Shown piece after piece: positions 18,252-28,564 of a DNA stretch of 64,000 bases. The DNA comes from Thermosynechococcus sp. CL-1 (lineage in GTDB: Bacteria; Cyanobacteriota; Cyanobacteriia; Thermosynechococcales; Thermosynechococcaceae). Position 1 is the first letter of the stretch. Every line of letters begins with the position of its first letter. The DNA lies in NCBI RefSeq assembly GCF_008386235.1, contig NZ_CP040671.1:1242001-1306000 (forward strand), given 5' to 3'. The notes below the pieces were generated by a model. That model worked only from the letters and a program-made list of their open reading frames with translations, had not been told where the DNA came from and did no database searches. The position numbers and the translations under genes were made by a program.

Positions 18252-18313
18252 TCGTGTAGATTTTGGTCAGCGATCCTTTATTATCTTGGGTTTGGTGGAG
18301 TTCTGTCAACTCA

Positions 18314-18760
18314 TTATTTCATCTTGCCTCGGAAGGTGAGCACAAAGGGCTGACCATCCAATTGACCATTGCCCGCCAAGTTGAGAATGGACTGCTGACC
18401 GCCATAACGAATATTGAGGGTGCCATTGGCATCGGCCATACCAGAACTGGTCAAGCGAATCCGCAGATTGTAGGCATCCTGCTGCATGACGTTACCAGAG
18501 AAGCCAATATAGTTGCCATCCGCCAGTTGCATATTAATATCCGCCACCTTTTGCGGATCAATGGCAATGCTCATAAACGTTACTTTTTGGTTCGGGCGGC
18601 CACTGATGCGAAATAGACCCTCGCCCATATCAGCATAGAAGGTGGTGCCTGCGGGTTGGGCTGGCTGAGCGACCATTGCGGGCACTTGGGGGGCGATCGC
18701 GTAGGTGTGCGCCCCAACGCTGAGGGCAAGAAGGGTTGCTGCAATAATGCTGTTGCTCAC
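18314..18760 (-). CDS. Secreted protein of unknown function
   Basis: 148 residues with a signal peptide (core IIAATLLALSVGA). The mature protein is beta-rich, with alternating polar and hydrophobic stretches (GTLNIRYGGQ, QPFVLTFRGK), and has no cysteines. I recognise no family. Codon use is like its neighbours. It stands alone between tRNA-Leu and pcrA on the same strand. Likely periplasmic. Confidence 0.65.
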   Translation of the reverse strand: MSNSIIAATLLALSVGAHTYAIAPQVPAMVAQPAQPAGTTFYADMGEGLFRISGRPNQKVTFMSIAIDPQKVADINMQLADGNYIGFSGNVMQQDAYNLRIRLTSSGMADANGTLNIRYGGQQSILNLAGNGQLDGQPFVLTFRGKMK

Positions 18761-18884
18761 GGGAAGTTCCTAAGTTCCTATAAGTTCATGCTTATCCTGA
18801 CGCTCAAAAAGTGTGAATGGCACCCAAACAGCCGCATCCTGCAATAAGACTTCATATTGTTCAGCTCGGATCGGTTCGCTCGAT

Positions 18885-21206
18885 TTATAGCCGTTCAAGG
18901 GGTGTCAGCCGGGGATCCACCACCTTTTGCCCGCGACGTGGGAAACGAATCGCCAAGGAGAGCTTCGAGCCAGTGTTAAAGACATGGGTAATTTCCCCTT
19001 CGCCATAGACAGGATGGAGAATGCGATCGCCCACCCGCCAAGGAGAGGCAGCAGCCTTGCTCAACCGTGCGGGGAATAGCTTCGTGACAGCAGCCATTTT
19101 GGGTCGTCGTTGAACATTCCCTGTCAGCAGTTCTGGGGGTAGCTCTGTCAAAAATTGCGAAGGAATCGTATCTTCACTGCCACCGTAGCGGCGACGGCTT
19201 TGGGCAAAGGTGAGAAAGAGTTGTTCTTGGGCACGGGTGATGCCGACATAGCAAAGGCGGCGTTCTTCTTCAAGGGCCATGGGGTCGTTGAGACTGCGGA
19301 AGTTGGGAAAGAGTCCCTGCTCCATGCCCACCAAAAAGACAACGGGAAATTCTAGCCCCTTAGCGGCATGCAAGGTCATCAGGGAAACGACGCCCTCTCC
19401 CTCCTGCAAGGTATCCAAATCCGAGGCAAGGGCAGAACTGTTGAGAAAATCGCTGAGGCTTGCCCCCTCGTTTTCTTCGCTAAATTGCTGGGCAGCGTTA
19501 ACCAATTCCATTAGGTTTTGCAGTCGCTCTAGGCTTTCGTCAGTGCCTTCGTTTTCGAGTTCGCGGCGGTAGCCTGTCTCTTCAATCACGGTTTTCACTA
19601 GTTCAGGCAATTCAATGTCGTCCACTAGCGATCGCAGGCGGGTCATGAGGGTCACAAACTGCTGCACGGCACGACTGGCTCGCCCGGCCAAGGGCGTCAT
19701 GGATTCGGTATCGGTAATTAAATCCCACAGGGAAATGCCAAGGGTTTGCGCGGCGTCACTGAGGCGATCCAAACTGGTTTTGCCAATGCCGCGTCGTGGC
19801 ACGTTGATAATTCGCCGCAGACTCACGGTGTCTTGGGGGTTTTGCAGCAGCCGCAAATAAGCGAGAACATCCTTGACTTCCTTGCGCTCATAGAATTTGA
19901 GACCACCAACCACAGTGTAGGGAATGTTGGCACGCACTAAGGCCTCCTCAAAGGGGCGCGATTGGGCATTGGTGCGGTAGAGAATGGCAAACCGTCCCCA
20001 TTGGGGTTCGAGGGATTGACTGCCCAAGGCTTTGATGGTTCGGGCAACAAAATCGGCTTCATCGCTTTCAGTGTCACAACACTCGCAGTGAATGGGAGCA
20101 CCTTCTCCTTTGGTGGGACGCAGCACTTTATCAATGCGTTCGTTGTTGTGCTCAATGAGATGATTGGCGGCCTGCAAAATGTTGGCTGTGGAGCGATAGT
20201 TTTCTTCCAACTTAATCATTGTGCGGCTGTGGTTATCGGGCAGGCGATCGCCAAAATCCTGTTGGAAATTCATCAGGATAGTGAAATCAGCGCAGCGAAA
20301 GGAATAAATGGACTGATCCACATCGCCGACGACAAAAATCGAGCGATCGCCCCAATTCTGAAACTGTTGCGGTGGCGTACCATTGGTGGCCAGTAGCCGA
20401 ATGAGATTGTATTGGGTGCGGTTGGTGTCTTGGTACTCATCCACCAGAATATGTTGGAATTGCTGATGCCAATACTCAAGGCGCTCAGGGTGCTGTTGTA
20501 GCAGCTGCACCGTTCGCAAAATCAAATCATCAAAGTCAAGGGCGTTATTCTGGGCAAGGGTTGCCTCATAGCGACGATAAACTTCTGCGGCCACCCGGCC
20601 AGCGGGCGATCGCTGTTCCTGCTCCAATTGATCGGGGCTTAGCCCTCGGTTTTTGGCATGGCTAATTTTGTAGCGGATACCGCGCGGATCATGCTTGCGC
20701 TCATCGAGATTGAGTTCCGCAGTGGCAATTTCCTTAATCAGGCTTTGCACATCTGACTCATCAAAAATGGTGAAATGCCGCGTCCAGCGATACCCTTGGG
20801 GATGTTGATAGGCCTCTATTTCCAAGCGCAGGAGTCGGGCACACAGGCTGTGGAACGTGCCAATCCAAAGGGACTTCGTGTAGGTTTGATAGACTCGCGA
20901 TCGCACCCGCTGTTGTTCGAGGGGAGAGAGATCCAGCCAGTCTCGCCTGTAGAGTTGCTGAGCCACCTCTTGACCAAAGAGAGCTTCAAGCCGCTCCTTC
21001 ATTTCGCGGGCGGCCTTATTGGTAAACGTCACCGCCAAGATATTTTCTGGTGCCACCTGATGCTGGCGAATCAAATGGGCAATGCGATAGGTGAGCGTGC
21101 GAGTTTTCCCGGAACCGGCGCCTGCCACCACCAACATCGGGCCACAATAGTGCTCCACCGCCCGCCGTTGTGATGGATTCAGTCCTGCCAGAAAATCCCT
21201 ACTCAT
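18885..21206 (-). CDS. pcrA: ATP-dependent DNA helicase, UvrD/PcrA family
   Basis: Superfamily 1A 3'-5' helicase for repair and replication-fork maintenance. Walker A is AGAGSGKTRTLT, motif II is VDEYQDTN, the QxxxxYxFR region is VDQSIYSFR, and motif V/VI is seen as VSLMTLHAAKGLEFPVVF and YVGITRAQE. The C-terminal tail (about 700-773) carries a small tudor-like segment, RVGDRILHPVYGEGEI, as in PcrA/UvrD, where it contacts RNA polymerase. 773 residues, normal. An unlinked broken GTPase gene lies upstream. Confidence 0.95.
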   Translation of the reverse strand: MSRDFLAGLNPSQRRAVEHYCGPMLVVAGAGSGKTRTLTYRIAHLIRQHQVAPENILAVTFTNKAAREMKERLEALFGQEVAQQLYRRDWLDLSPLEQQRVRSRVYQTYTKSLWIGTFHSLCARLLRLEIEAYQHPQGYRWTRHFTIFDESDVQSLIKEIATAELNLDERKHDPRGIRYKISHAKNRGLSPDQLEQEQRSPAGRVAAEVYRRYEATLAQNNALDFDDLILRTVQLLQQHPERLEYWHQQFQHILVDEYQDTNRTQYNLIRLLATNGTPPQQFQNWGDRSIFVVGDVDQSIYSFRCADFTILMNFQQDFGDRLPDNHSRTMIKLEENYRSTANILQAANHLIEHNNERIDKVLRPTKGEGAPIHCECCDTESDEADFVARTIKALGSQSLEPQWGRFAILYRTNAQSRPFEEALVRANIPYTVVGGLKFYERKEVKDVLAYLRLLQNPQDTVSLRRIINVPRRGIGKTSLDRLSDAAQTLGISLWDLITDTESMTPLAGRASRAVQQFVTLMTRLRSLVDDIELPELVKTVIEETGYRRELENEGTDESLERLQNLMELVNAAQQFSEENEGASLSDFLNSSALASDLDTLQEGEGVVSLMTLHAAKGLEFPVVFLVGMEQGLFPNFRSLNDPMALEEERRLCYVGITRAQEQLFLTFAQSRRRYGGSEDTIPSQFLTELPPELLTGNVQRRPKMAAVTKLFPARLSKAAASPWRVGDRILHPVYGEGEITHVFNTGSKLSLAIRFPRRGQKVVDPRLTPLERL

Positions 21207-21294
21207 TTGCTGCTACGCCCATTCGCCTAAAGTTTTATGATACCTGTTATGACCAGCCAACGGGTTAGCCCCCCATCCGCCAGTACTGCGGGCA

Positions 21295-21600
21295 TCACGG
21301 CATCAGACGGCGATGGGTTGACCCTCCTGCCAGCCTTGGGTTTGAGGCGATATCATCCCACAGGGGATCTCGGGCACTGTAGAGGAGTTCGCGCTCCAAC
21401 AGCGCATTGATGAGCATTGATTGCCAGCACTAAAAGGCCCCGCAAAAACAATCTCAAATGTTGGCGAAACCACCTTGCGCAGGGAAGTTTGAACTGGCGT
21501 AATATCATAAGGAGCGCAGCTTGGGTTCCGCATTCAACAGCTCAAGGAGGCGATCGCAATCCGCTTGCAAATTGGGGCAGGTGTTGAGGAGGTCGCTCAT
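21295..21600 (-). pseudogene. Remnant of a dynamin-like GTPase gene
   Basis: An ATG at 21600-21598 starts a plausible N-terminus of about 32 codons that ends at TGA. After a +1 shift near 21506 the frame continues as VVSPTFEIVFAGPFSAG, the P-loop lead-in of bacterial dynamin-like or other large GTPases. A single missing A near 21421 breaks the lysine codon of the Walker A motif: inserting one A restores GPFSAGKSMLINALLERELL. The frame then runs into unrelated sequence and stops, so the rest of the GTPase is deleted. This is what the sequence shows; the family is inferred from the P-loop context. Confidence 0.7.
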
Positions 21601-21755
21601 AGCAAAGAAGCACAAACTATTGTCAGCAACAGCCTAACATAGCTCTCCTAGCCTCCCCTAGGTGGTGGATGTTAATTTTTTTTGCGATTTTGCTCCCCTC
21701 TAAACCCGAGAACCCCTCAGGTTACAATGAGAATCCATCTTACCCATCACACTCT

Positions 21756-22592
21756 ATGGACAGCGTCCACTGGCAGCAGGTTCACCACTACACTGACATC
21801 CTGTACCACAAAACGACGGGCATTGCCAAAATTACGATTAACCGTCCCCACAAGCGCAATGCCTTTCGTCCCCAAACCATTGTCGAAATGAGTCAGGCCT
21901 TTGAGGATGCCCGCAACGATCCCACGATTGGCGTTGTCTTGCTCACCGGGGCAGGCCCCCACACCGATGGTAAGTATGCCTTTTGTGCGGGTGGTGACCA
22001 AAGTATTCGGGGTGAGGCAGGCTATCTGGATGATCAGGGGGTAGCACGGCTGAATGTGCTGGATCTGCAACGGCAAATTCGCTCCCTGCCAAAGGTGGTG
22101 ATTGCCCTTGTGGCCGGCTATGCCATTGGCGGTGGCCATGTGCTGCACTTGGTCTGTGACCTCACCATTGCTGCTGAGAATGCCATTTTTGGTCAAACGG
22201 GGCCACGGGTGGGTAGTTTTGATGCGGGGTTTGGTGCCAGTTATCTTGCCCGCATTGTCGGCCAGAAAAAAGCGCGCGAAATTTGGTTTCTCTGTCGACA
22301 ATATACAGCTCAGGAAGCCTTAGCGATGGGTCTAGTCAATGCTGTTGTCCCCGTTGAGGAGCTGGAGGCGGAGGGGATCCGCTGGGCGCAAGAGATTCTC
22401 ACCAAAAGTCCCTTGGCCATTCGCTGCTTGAAGGCGGCCTTTAATGCCGATTGTGATGGTCAAGCCGGCCTACAGGAATTAGCTGGCAATGCAACCTTGC
22501 TGTACTACCTCACTGAAGAGAGTACCGAGGGCAAAAACGCCTTTTTGGAAAAACGTCCCCCCAACTTTCAGCAGTTCCCTTGGCGCCCCTAA
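21756..22592 (+). CDS. menB: 1,4-dihydroxy-2-naphthoyl-CoA synthase
   Basis: Crotonase-fold enzyme closing the second ring of the phylloquinone/menaquinone naphthoquinone nucleus from o-succinylbenzoyl-CoA, cytoplasmic. The oxyanion-hole motifs are [12 protein letters not shown] and [30 protein letters not shown] and the C-terminal FLEKRPPNF are characteristic of MenB. I use the ATG at 21756 ([15 protein letters not shown]) rather than the longer frame from 21669, which has an unlikely N-terminal extension. About 278 residues, typical. Phylloquinone is the photosystem I electron carrier. Confidence 0.96.
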   Translation: MDSVHWQQVHHYTDILYHKTTGIAKITINRPHKRNAFRPQTIVEMSQAFEDARNDPTIGVVLLTGAGPHTDGKYAFCAGGDQSIRGEAGYLDDQGVARLNVLDLQRQIRSLPKVVIALVAGYAIGGGHVLHLVCDLTIAAENAIFGQTGPRVGSFDAGFGASYLARIVGQKKAREIWFLCRQYTAQEALAMGLVNAVVPVEELEAEGIRWAQEILTKSPLAIRCLKAAFNADCDGQAGLQELAGNATLLYYLTEESTEGKNAFLEKRPPNFQQFPWRP

Positions 22593-22636
22593 GGGATGCG
22601 CTAGAGTAGGAGCATGTGGCATTGGGAGAGTTCGCC

Positions 22637-22885
22637 ATGTGTATCTGTGTTAACTGCGCCCTTGTGGATCGCTGCACCACATACTATGCCGTTGAAGAGC
22701 AGCACCAACAGCCCCATCTGACCCTCACACCAGACTTTGACCCGATTGAGCCGACGATCAATATCAACATCCGTACCCAAGGGGAAGAGATTCTCTTGGA
22801 GTGGGATGTGGTTGGTTGTGCCAGTTTTGTCGAAGAACAGGGACGGTGGGCAAAACTGCGTCCAGGAGAATTGATTCCCACCTAA
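22637..22885 (+). CDS. ycf34: Ycf34 family iron-sulfur protein
   Basis: Small protein found in cyanobacteria and red-algal plastids; the Synechocystis protein binds an Fe-S cluster and affects photosynthetic electron transport. The start at ATG 22637 yields MCICVNC and then VDRC: cysteines at 2, 4, 7 and 13 can be cluster ligands. The later core EWDVVGCASFVEEQGRW and KLRPGELIPT matches the family. A GGGAG lies 9-13 bases upstream of this ATG. 82 residues. It follows menB by about 45 bases. Confidence 0.93.
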   Translation: MCICVNCALVDRCTTYYAVEEQHQQPHLTLTPDFDPIEPTININIRTQGEEILLEWDVVGCASFVEEQGRWAKLRPGELIPT

Positions 22886-22950
22886 ATCTGATGGTTAGCC
22901 GGCGATCGCGGCAAATCGCGGCAATTTGATGTTCTCTTCTAGCGGCACTC

Positions 22951-24369
22951 ATGGGACAAAGCCGGCTAAGACAACAGCTTGATCTATTTCTGCACGCACC
23001 ACAGGTAGAAATTAGCCTGCTGGTTTTGCTCCTACTATGGGTACTTTTAGTGGTGGTCGATCTTTTCTGGGTACAGCCCGGCCACCCTAATTTTTTTCTG
23101 ATGCTGGCGGATTTGCCCCTACGGCTGTGCTTTGTTGTTGAGTTATTCCTACGCTTTGCGATCGCCCGCAAAAAGCAACGATTTTTCCGCCACTACTGGC
23201 TTGATCTAGTCGCGATTTTACCGATGCCGCCCCAGTGGCCCCTGTTTCGTCTGCTGCCCCTTTTGCGCCTACCCCGTGCCTCGATTTTGATCAATCGCAA
23301 CCTACACTACATTTCTCCCCAGATTTCTGGTCTCTACGGTGCCCAAATTTCAGCACTGTTAATCATTGTGTTGATCATGCTCTTTGGGGGACTGGCTTTT
23401 TATATTATCGAAGGAACCTCAAACCCAGACATCGAGACCCTTGGGGATGCCCTGTGGTACAGCTTCTTTTCCTTAGTGTCCGCCGAACCCATTGGTGCCT
23501 ATCCCAAAACCCATGCCGGGCGGATCATTACCCTAGTGGTGGTTTTGTCGGGGCTGACTTTGTTTGCAGTGTTTACAGGGGTGGTGTCTGCCTTCATGGT
23601 GCAACGGTTGCAATCAGTCATGAGCATTAAGAACTTTGACTTGGATGAGTTGCGCAACCACATTATTCTCTGTGGCTGGAATCGCAGTGCCCCCCTAGTG
23701 TTGCAGGAGTTGCAAACCGATCCCCAAACCCGCCATGCACCGATTGTCATTGTTGCTGAACTTGAACAGTTGCCCTTGAGTGAGTTGCGGAGAGTAGATC
23801 AAAATCGCCTCTACTTTTATTCGGGAGACTATACCCGCATTGACGTTTTAGAGAAGGTGCAGATTTACCACGCCTCCCGTGCCATTCTCTTGGCGGATAC
23901 CAGCCAGCCCCGCAGTGATCAAGACCGCGATGCCCGAACGGTTCTCGCTGCACTGACCATGGAAAAACTCAATCCAACGATTTACACCTGTGCCCAGCTT
24001 TTGGATCGCAATAATAATGTGCAACTTCAGGCGGCAGGGGTGGAAGATGTGGTGGTGGCTGATGAAATGGCGGGTCACCTGATTGGCAATGCAGTACGCA
24101 ATCAAGGGGCGATGGATGTTTTTGCGGAATTGCTAACAGTACAGGTGGGAAACCAATTTTATCGGCTGCCTTTGCCGTCAACGCTGGCAGGCAAAACCTT
24201 TTGGCATGCGCAACGACACCTCAAGGAGCAGTACGATGCCCTCTTAGTTGCTGTGGAACGTCGCATTGAGGGGCGTCGCCAGACGGAGATTAACCCACCA
24301 ATGGACTATGAGCTGCAAGGGGGGGACTATGTGGTTGTGATTGCGCGGCAGTATCCACAGTGGGGATAG
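22951..24369 (+). CDS. Cation channel-like protein with RCK/TrkA-N domain and unusual selectivity filter
   Basis: About six transmembrane segments (residues 15-230), then a TrkA-N/RCK Rossmann domain starting at HIILCGWN (about 235) and a TrkA-C-like region to the end. The pore-helix segment ALWYSFFSLVS is followed by AEPIGAYP (about 176-184), where K+ channels normally have TVGYGD. The topology is therefore that of a voltage-gated-like or RCK-gated channel, but ion selectivity cannot be assumed. A TMS6-like segment follows. The NAD-binding loop is degenerate (GWNRSAP). 472 residues. The SRPBCC gene overlaps or abuts its end. Confidence 0.85.
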   Translation: MGQSRLRQQLDLFLHAPQVEISLLVLLLLWVLLVVVDLFWVQPGHPNFFLMLADLPLRLCFVVELFLRFAIARKKQRFFRHYWLDLVAILPMPPQWPLFRLLPLLRLPRASILINRNLHYISPQISGLYGAQISALLIIVLIMLFGGLAFYIIEGTSNPDIETLGDALWYSFFSLVSAEPIGAYPKTHAGRIITLVVVLSGLTLFAVFTGVVSAFMVQRLQSVMSIKNFDLDELRNHIILCGWNRSAPLVLQELQTDPQTRHAPIVIVAELEQLPLSELRRVDQNRLYFYSGDYTRIDVLEKVQIYHASRAILLADTSQPRSDQDRDARTVLAALTMEKLNPTIYTCAQLLDRNNNVQLQAAGVEDVVVADEMAGHLIGNAVRNQGAMDVFAELLTVQVGNQFYRLPLPSTLAGKTFWHAQRHLKEQYDALLVAVERRIEGRRQTEINPPMDYELQGGDYVVVIARQYPQWG

Positions 24370-24373
24370 GGTG

Positions 24374-24898
24374 ATGGAAATTGCCTCCCAAGTAGAGCTG
24401 CCCTTTCCCCGCGAGCACGTCTATCGCACCTATCGCGATCGCCTGCCTGAGTTAGTCAACTGGATGCCCAATGTGCGTAAAATTGAGGTGCAAGAGCGCA
24501 GGGAACAGCCTGAGATCTTAGAGATGGTTCTGGTCTGGCATGGGGGTGGCGAAATTCCGGCAGCGGCTCGGGCACTGCTGAGTGAGGCAATGCTCTCGTG
24601 GACGGACTACACCCATTGGGACGATCGCCACTATCTTACTCGCTGGCGCATTGCACCCCATGCCTTTACCGAGGCCATTGACTGCCAAGGGGAAAATCAA
24701 TTCATTGCTGTGGGTGACTCAACAATTATCACTAGCCGAGGTCATCTACGCATTGATCCAAAACGCATTCCGGGGGTACCCTCCTTCCTAGCTGGCATGA
24801 TTGCTCGCGCTGTGGAGGAGTATCTCGGCCAACGCATCGAACCCAATTTTCAGCAGTTGGCAGCCAGTGTCGCAGCATTTTTGCAGGCAAAGGGGTGA
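24374..24898 (+). CDS. SRPBCC/START-like protein
   Basis: 174 residues from ATG 24374, directly after the channel stop; a longer frame from 24341 would overlap the channel gene. The pattern EIASQVELPFPREHVYRTYRDRLPELVNW with a following amphipathic beta/helix arrangement fits the polyketide cyclase/START helix-grip fold, and DSTIITSRGHLRIDPKR is in the expected strand. The ligand is unknown. It is presumably co-transcribed with the channel gene. Confidence 0.7.
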   Translation: MEIASQVELPFPREHVYRTYRDRLPELVNWMPNVRKIEVQERREQPEILEMVLVWHGGGEIPAAARALLSEAMLSWTDYTHWDDRHYLTRWRIAPHAFTEAIDCQGENQFIAVGDSTIITSRGHLRIDPKRIPGVPSFLAGMIARAVEEYLGQRIEPNFQQLAASVAAFLQAKG

Positions 24899-24960
24899 GA
24901 TTGGCACGATAAGGGGCTGTGGCAAATTGTTGGATGAGAAACTAAACGGGGTAGTTGACG

Positions 24961-25023
24961 ATGAAGGTACTAAAGCAAACGATGAAGGTACTAGAGCAAA
25001 CGATGAAGGTAATAGAGCAAACA
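24961..25023 (+). repeat. Three 21-bp tandem repeats at a start codon
   Basis: Three successive 21-base units beginning ATGAAGGTA occupy 24961-24981, 24982-25002 and 25003-25023, with two to three base differences. Each unit starts with an in-frame ATG, so translation of the downstream gene could begin at any of the three. Confidence 0.9.
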
Positions 25024-25773
25024 GAGTATCGCTTACGCCTGCGGGAACAGCCTTTGTTTTTTTGGCTCGGTGGTGGGGTGTTGTGTCTTTGTTCTGTTTT
25101 CCTCTTGAGTACCCTTCCTTTTGCCAAAATTGAGTGTCAACGCCAAACTCTACCCTATGAGTGTGTTGCCACCACCCCGTTCTTTGTCATTCAACGGCGG
25201 GTCAAAATTCCACTCTCGGTGCTGCGACAGGCAAAGTTGGAGGACTACATTGACAGCGAAGGCGATCGCATGTACAGCATTGTCCTTGAGGCTGGGGCTG
25301 ACTCAATACCCTTGGGCATGCATTCCTCAGATGGGGATAGTCGCGCCGCAATTGTGCAGCAAATTAACCAGTTCCTCAGCAATCCCAACCAAATGCAACT
25401 GTCTACTAATGTGGACAATCCTTGGCTAATTCAGATGGTTGTGGGGGTGATCTTTTTGGTGGGGGTGATGGGGGTGAGTCTGATTGTGTTCGCTCCTGCC
25501 TTAACCCTCGATCTGAATCGTAGCAGTGGCACATTTACAATTTACCACGGGTATTTTTTCCCCCGAACGAAACAGGAATTGCGCTTGCAGGACATCAAAG
25601 AAGTGGCTATTGAGGAGTTGGTGGATTCTAATGGCGATCGCTTCTATCGCGTCGTGATGCACCTCACTTCTGGCGAGACAGTTCCCCTGCGGCAGTACTA
25701 CAGTAGCGGCTATGACAGCAAGAAAAAACTCGCTAATCTCCTGCGGCAGTTTCTCTATCTGCCACCTCTATAA
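24961..25773 (+). CDS. Membrane protein of unknown function with repeated N-terminus
   Basis: 270 residues from ATG 24961 (a TTG at 24955 is also possible). The N-terminus is three 7-residue units MKVLxQT, each preceded by its own ATG. Two hydrophobic segments (about residues 32-54 and 157-184) frame a loop of about 100 residues. A second, similar loop follows the second segment: PLSVLRQAKLEDYIDSEGDR and RLQDIKEVAIEELVDSNGDR have the same architecture, so the two halves look like an internal duplication. Probably a bilayer-spanning protein with both loops on one side. I know no function. It lies upstream of clpB. Confidence 0.75.
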   Translation: MKVLKQTMKVLEQTMKVIEQTEYRLRLREQPLFFWLGGGVLCLCSVFLLSTLPFAKIECQRQTLPYECVATTPFFVIQRRVKIPLSVLRQAKLEDYIDSEGDRMYSIVLEAGADSIPLGMHSSDGDSRAAIVQQINQFLSNPNQMQLSTNVDNPWLIQMVVGVIFLVGVMGVSLIVFAPALTLDLNRSSGTFTIYHGYFFPRTKQELRLQDIKEVAIEELVDSNGDRFYRVVMHLTSGETVPLRQYYSSGYDSKKKLANLLRQFLYLPPL

Positions 25774-25868
25774 GTCGTCCTGCGAGTGTGGCGCTGGCCT
25801 GTTGATTACACTGAAGATGATGGCATAATGCATTCACGGTCGGTGGGGTTTTGCCCTCAATTATCACT

Positions 25869-28532
25869 ATGCAACCAACGGATCCAACAAAGTTTACTGA
25901 TAAAGCATGGGAAGCCATTGTTAAGTCCCAAGATGTGGCACGGGAATATCGCAGCCAATATCTGGAAACAGAGCACTTGATGATTGCCCTCCTGCGGGAG
26001 GAGGGACTGGGGCAACTGATCTTTGAACGGGCCGATATTGACACTGAATGGGTGCTCAAGCGGCTGATGGAGTTTGCTAAGCAGCAGCCCCGCGTGCCAA
26101 CGGGAAGCGAACTCTACTGTGGCCGCAGCTTGGATGCCCTGCTTGATGAAGCCAATCGTCTGCGCCAAGAGCAAGAGGATCAGTTTATTTCGATTGAGCA
26201 TCTTGTCCTCGCATTTGTGGGCGATCGCCGTATTGGTCAACGTCTGTTCCGCGCTTTGAATTGCGATCGCGAGCAGTTGGCGGCCACCGTCAAAGCCATT
26301 CGCGGCGCCCAAAAAGTCTTAGACCAAAACCCCGAAAATAAATACGCTGCCCTTGAAAAGTACGGTCGCGATCTCACCGAAGCAGCCCGCCAAGGCAAAC
26401 TGGATCCCGTCATTGGCCGCGATGAAGAAATTCGCCGCGTCATTCAAGTGCTCTCCCGCCGCACCAAAAATAATCCCGTGCTCATTGGTGAACCGGGTGT
26501 AGGTAAAACCGCCATTGCCGAAGGCCTTGCCCAGCGGATTATCAATGGCGATGTGCCAGAATCCTTGAAAAATCGGCGGTTGATCTCCCTTGATCTGGGG
26601 AGTTTAGTAGCGGGTGCCAAGTTTCGCGGTGACTTTGAAGATCGCCTCAAGGCGGTTCTCCATGAAGTGACCCATTCCGACGGTCAAATTGTTCTCTTTA
26701 TTGATGAATTGCACACCGTGGTTGGTGCCGGTGCCAATCAAAACTCCTCAATGGATGCCAGCAACCTCCTGAAGCCGATGTTGGCGCGGGGCGAACTGCG
26801 CTGTATTGGTGCCACCACCCTAGACGAGTACCGCAAGCATATTGAGAAGGATGCTGCCCTTGAGCGTCGCTTCCAGCAGGTGTATATTGGCCAACCCAGC
26901 GTTGAGGATACGATCTCAATTTTGCGCGGCCTCAAGGATCGCTACGAAATTCACCACAACGTCAAAATTACTGACTCGGCACTGGTGGCAGCGGCGATGC
27001 TTTCGGATCGCTATATTAGCGATCGCTTTTTACCCGACAAGGCCATTGATTTGGTAGATGAAGCGGCGGCCAAACTGAAAATGGAAATCACCACCAAGCC
27101 TGCTGAACTGGAAGCCCTTGAGCGGCGACTGCGGCAACTGGAGATGGAAAAACTCTCCCTCAAACAGGAAGAAAGTCTGCCCCTGAGCCAAGCGCCACTC
27201 CAAGCCACCCGCGATCGCCTGCAGCGCATCGAAGAGGAAATTGCCCAACTGCAACCGCGACAACAGGCCATGCAAGCCCGCTGGCAAGCCGAAAAAGACC
27301 TCCTAGAGCGGATCAACAGCCTCAAAGAAGAGGAAGATCAGGTAAAGCTGCAAATCGAGCAAGCGGAGCGGGACTACAACCTCAACAAAGCTGCTCAACT
27401 TAAATATGGTCGCCTCGAGACGCTGCAACGGGAATTGGAAAGCACCGAAGCGCAACTCTTGGAACTTCAGGCCGAAGGCGGCACCTTTTTGCGCGATCAA
27501 GTTACGGAAGCTGATATTGCCGAAATCGTCTCCAAGTGGACGGGAATTCCACTGCAAAAACTCATGGCCTCAGAACGGCAAAAACTCCTGCAACTGGAAC
27601 AAGTCCTCCATCAGCGGGTGATTGGTCAAACTGATGCCGTGGCCGCCGTGGCCGCAGCAATTCGCCGAGCGCGAGCCGGCATGAAAGACCCTGCCCGTCC
27701 CATTGGTTCCTTTCTCTTTATGGGTCCCACGGGGGTGGGCAAAACAGAACTGGCCCGTGCTCTTGCCGAAGCCCTCTTTGATGATGAAAATGCCCTTGTG
27801 CGCATTGATATGTCGGAGTACATGGAAAAACACGCCGTCTCCCGCATGATTGGCGCACCACCGGGGTATGTGGGCTTTGACAGTGGCGGGCAACTGACGG
27901 AGGCCATTCGCCGTCGTCCCTATGCCGTGGTTCTGTTTGACGAGGTGGAAAAAGCCCATCCGGAAGTCTTTAATGTGCTCTTGCAGGTGCTCGATGATGG
28001 CCGCGTCACTGATTCCCAAGGGCGAACGGTGGACTTCCGCAATACCGTGATCATTATGACCAGCAACTTGGGCAGCGAGCATATTTTAGATTTGGCCGGG
28101 GATGACAGTCGCTATGAGGAAATGCGCCAACGGGTACTCCAAAGTGCGCAAAAGTATTTTCGCCCCGAATTTCTCAACCGCATTGATGACTTGATCCTCT
28201 TCCATGGCCTAGGGCGGACTGAACTGGCACAGATTGCTCAAATTCAACTGCGACGGGTGGAGAAACTCCTTGCGGATCAAAAAATTCGCCTGCGCCTCAC
28301 CCCGGCAGCGCTAGATCATTTGGTGGCGGTGGGCTTTGATCCAGTCTATGGGGCACGTCCTCTGAAACGCGCCATTCAACGGGAATTGGAGAACCCCCTC
28401 GCCGTGAAGATCCTTGAAGAGGTCTTTGCACCCGGCGATACGATTTTGGTAGATTTGGTCAATGGTGAGTTGACCTTTAGCCCTGCCAACCTCGCAGGTG
28501 CAGGCGATCGCGACACCGTCACCGCCTCCTAA
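25869..28532 (+). CDS. clpB: ATP-dependent disaggregase chaperone ClpB
   Basis: Hsp100 hexamer that pulls aggregated proteins apart with DnaK. The Clp N-domain (about 1-150) has the start [14 protein letters not shown]; the first AAA+ module has Walker A GEPGVGKT (about residue 205), the middle coiled coil lies around 400-530, and the second AAA+ module has GPTGVGKTE (about 620) with the sensor region [10 protein letters not shown] use ATG 25869; upstream codons to 25851 are not conserved. About 887 residues. No IGF-type ClpP-binding loop is obvious, which fits ClpB rather than ClpC. Essential for heat tolerance in related cyanobacteria. Confidence 0.96.
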   Translation: MQPTDPTKFTDKAWEAIVKSQDVAREYRSQYLETEHLMIALLREEGLGQLIFERADIDTEWVLKRLMEFAKQQPRVPTGSELYCGRSLDALLDEANRLRQEQEDQFISIEHLVLAFVGDRRIGQRLFRALNCDREQLAATVKAIRGAQKVLDQNPENKYAALEKYGRDLTEAARQGKLDPVIGRDEEIRRVIQVLSRRTKNNPVLIGEPGVGKTAIAEGLAQRIINGDVPESLKNRRLISLDLGSLVAGAKFRGDFEDRLKAVLHEVTHSDGQIVLFIDELHTVVGAGANQNSSMDASNLLKPMLARGELRCIGATTLDEYRKHIEKDAALERRFQQVYIGQPSVEDTISILRGLKDRYEIHHNVKITDSALVAAAMLSDRYISDRFLPDKAIDLVDEAAAKLKMEITTKPAELEALERRLRQLEMEKLSLKQEESLPLSQAPLQATRDRLQRIEEEIAQLQPRQQAMQARWQAEKDLLERINSLKEEEDQVKLQIEQAERDYNLNKAAQLKYGRLETLQRELESTEAQLLELQAEGGTFLRDQVTEADIAEIVSKWTGIPLQKLMASERQKLLQLEQVLHQRVIGQTDAVAAVAAAIRRARAGMKDPARPIGSFLFMGPTGVGKTELARALAEALFDDENALVRIDMSEYMEKHAVSRMIGAPPGYVGFDSGGQLTEAIRRRPYAVVLFDEVEKAHPEVFNVLLQVLDDGRVTDSQGRTVDFRNTVIIMTSNLGSEHILDLAGDDSRYEEMRQRVLQSAQKYFRPEFLNRIDDLILFHGLGRTELAQIAQIQLRRVEKLLADQKIRLRLTPAALDHLVAVGFDPVYGARPLKRAIQRELENPLAVKILEEVFAPGDTILVDLVNGELTFSPANLAGAGDRDTVTAS

Positions 28533-28564
28533 GCCTTCAGTAACCGACTCGACAGGAAAGAAGC

